DNA of 5,331 nucleotides, taken from Thermoleophilaceae bacterium. GTDB taxonomy: Bacteria; Actinomycetota; Thermoleophilia; Solirubrobacterales; Thermoleophilaceae. This document shows, in pieces, positions 5,197 to 5,331 of the stretch (its first letter is position 1; each line of letters begins with the position of its first letter). The DNA lies in the NCBI GenBank assembly GCA_013811765.1, contig JACCUO010000261.1, positions 1 through 5,331 of the forward strand, written 5' to 3'. The notes under the pieces were generated by a model, which was not told the origin of the DNA, did no database searches, and was given only the letters and a program-made list of their open reading frames with translations. The translations under genes and the position numbers were made by a program.

Positions 5197-5331
5197 CTAC
5201 TCCCGGCTGAAGCGCCGGCCGGCGGTTGGTGACTCGCCCTCGTCGAGGGTCACCCGCTTGCGTGGAGCCTTCTTCATCGGGAGCGCCACGCCGTTCTCGA
5301 GCGCCTCGCCCGAGGCCGCGGCGGCCTCCAT
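5197..5331 (-). CDS. C-terminal end of an unidentified gene (possibly ispG)
   Basis: The minus-strand frame is open from the window edge to TAG at 5197-5199, giving 44 residues that end KRVTLDEGESPTAGRRFSRE. Codons mostly end in G or C, like the neighbouring genes, so it is probably real coding sequence. An ATG happens to be the last three bases of the window, so either the gene starts there or, more likely, this is the tail of a longer protein. The segment is Ala/Glu-rich, then basic (MKKAPRKR, 19-26), then polar, typical of an unstructured C-terminal tail; no domain is recognisable. In Streptomyces, ispG (isoprenoid synthesis) lies close to proS, making an IspG tail a reasonable guess from context only. 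The 93 bp to proS hold a candidate promoter, so proS may be transcribed separately. Confidence 0.5.
   Translation of the reverse strand: MEAAAASGEALENGVALPMKKAPRKRVTLDEGESPTAGRRFSRE

Noticed and set aside
5213..5224. Perfect 12-bp palindrome CGCCGGCCGGCG.
   Set aside because: Lies inside coding sequence for Ala-Gly-Arg-Arg and is unremarkable at this GC content; no second copy nearby.
193..5301. CTCGAG occurs about 18 times, far above base-composition expectation, mostly below position 2800.
   Set aside because: Several sites I checked read in frame as CTC GAG (Leu-Glu) or related favoured codon pairs in GC-rich genes; there is no regular spacing. Probably codon usage, not a signal.

Overview
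The window is GC-rich and tightly packed, with every supportable gene on the minus strand. The gene content points to an actinobacterium. A GarA/OdhI-like FHA protein sits next to an FtsR-type MerR regulator, as in mycobacteria and corynebacteria, and a small RsiG-like anti-sigma protein carries a single c-di-GMP motif, the form described from the deepest actinobacterial branches. I therefore favour a deep-branching group such as Thermoleophilia or Rubrobacteria; this is an inference from gene content, not a phylogeny.

In transcription order (high to low coordinates): the 3' end of an unidentified gene (5331-5197); a 93-bp gap with a candidate near-leaderless promoter; proS, bacterial-type prolyl-tRNA synthetase (5103-3406); a CDP-alcohol phosphatidyltransferase whose GTG start lies inside the end of proS (3424-2798); a 46-bp gap with a candidate -10 box (TATACT) and a strong ribosome binding site; rsiG-like anti-sigma factor (2751-2452); a zinc-ribbon plus FHA protein (2447-1986), 4 bp downstream; an ftsR-like MerR regulator (1989-1246), overlapping by GTGA; a 63-bp gap; an SRPBCC protein (1182-733); and an FAD-linked oxidase of the alkylglycerone-phosphate synthase family, starting at a TTG directly after the previous stop and running off the window (732-1).

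The layout suggests a housekeeping module (translation, phospholipid headgroup synthesis) followed by a compact three-gene signalling cassette. That cassette would join c-di-GMP sensing (RsiG), Ser/Thr phosphorylation signalling (FHA) and transcription control of division or metabolism (FtsR), and is followed by a two-gene, possibly lipid-related, pair. The signalling cassette is the most interesting part. Its three families are known separately; their close linkage here, the zinc ribbon on the FHA protein, and the retention of only one of the two GarA phospho-threonines are the points worth checking. I found no RNA genes, mobile elements, CRISPR arrays or convincing terminators.
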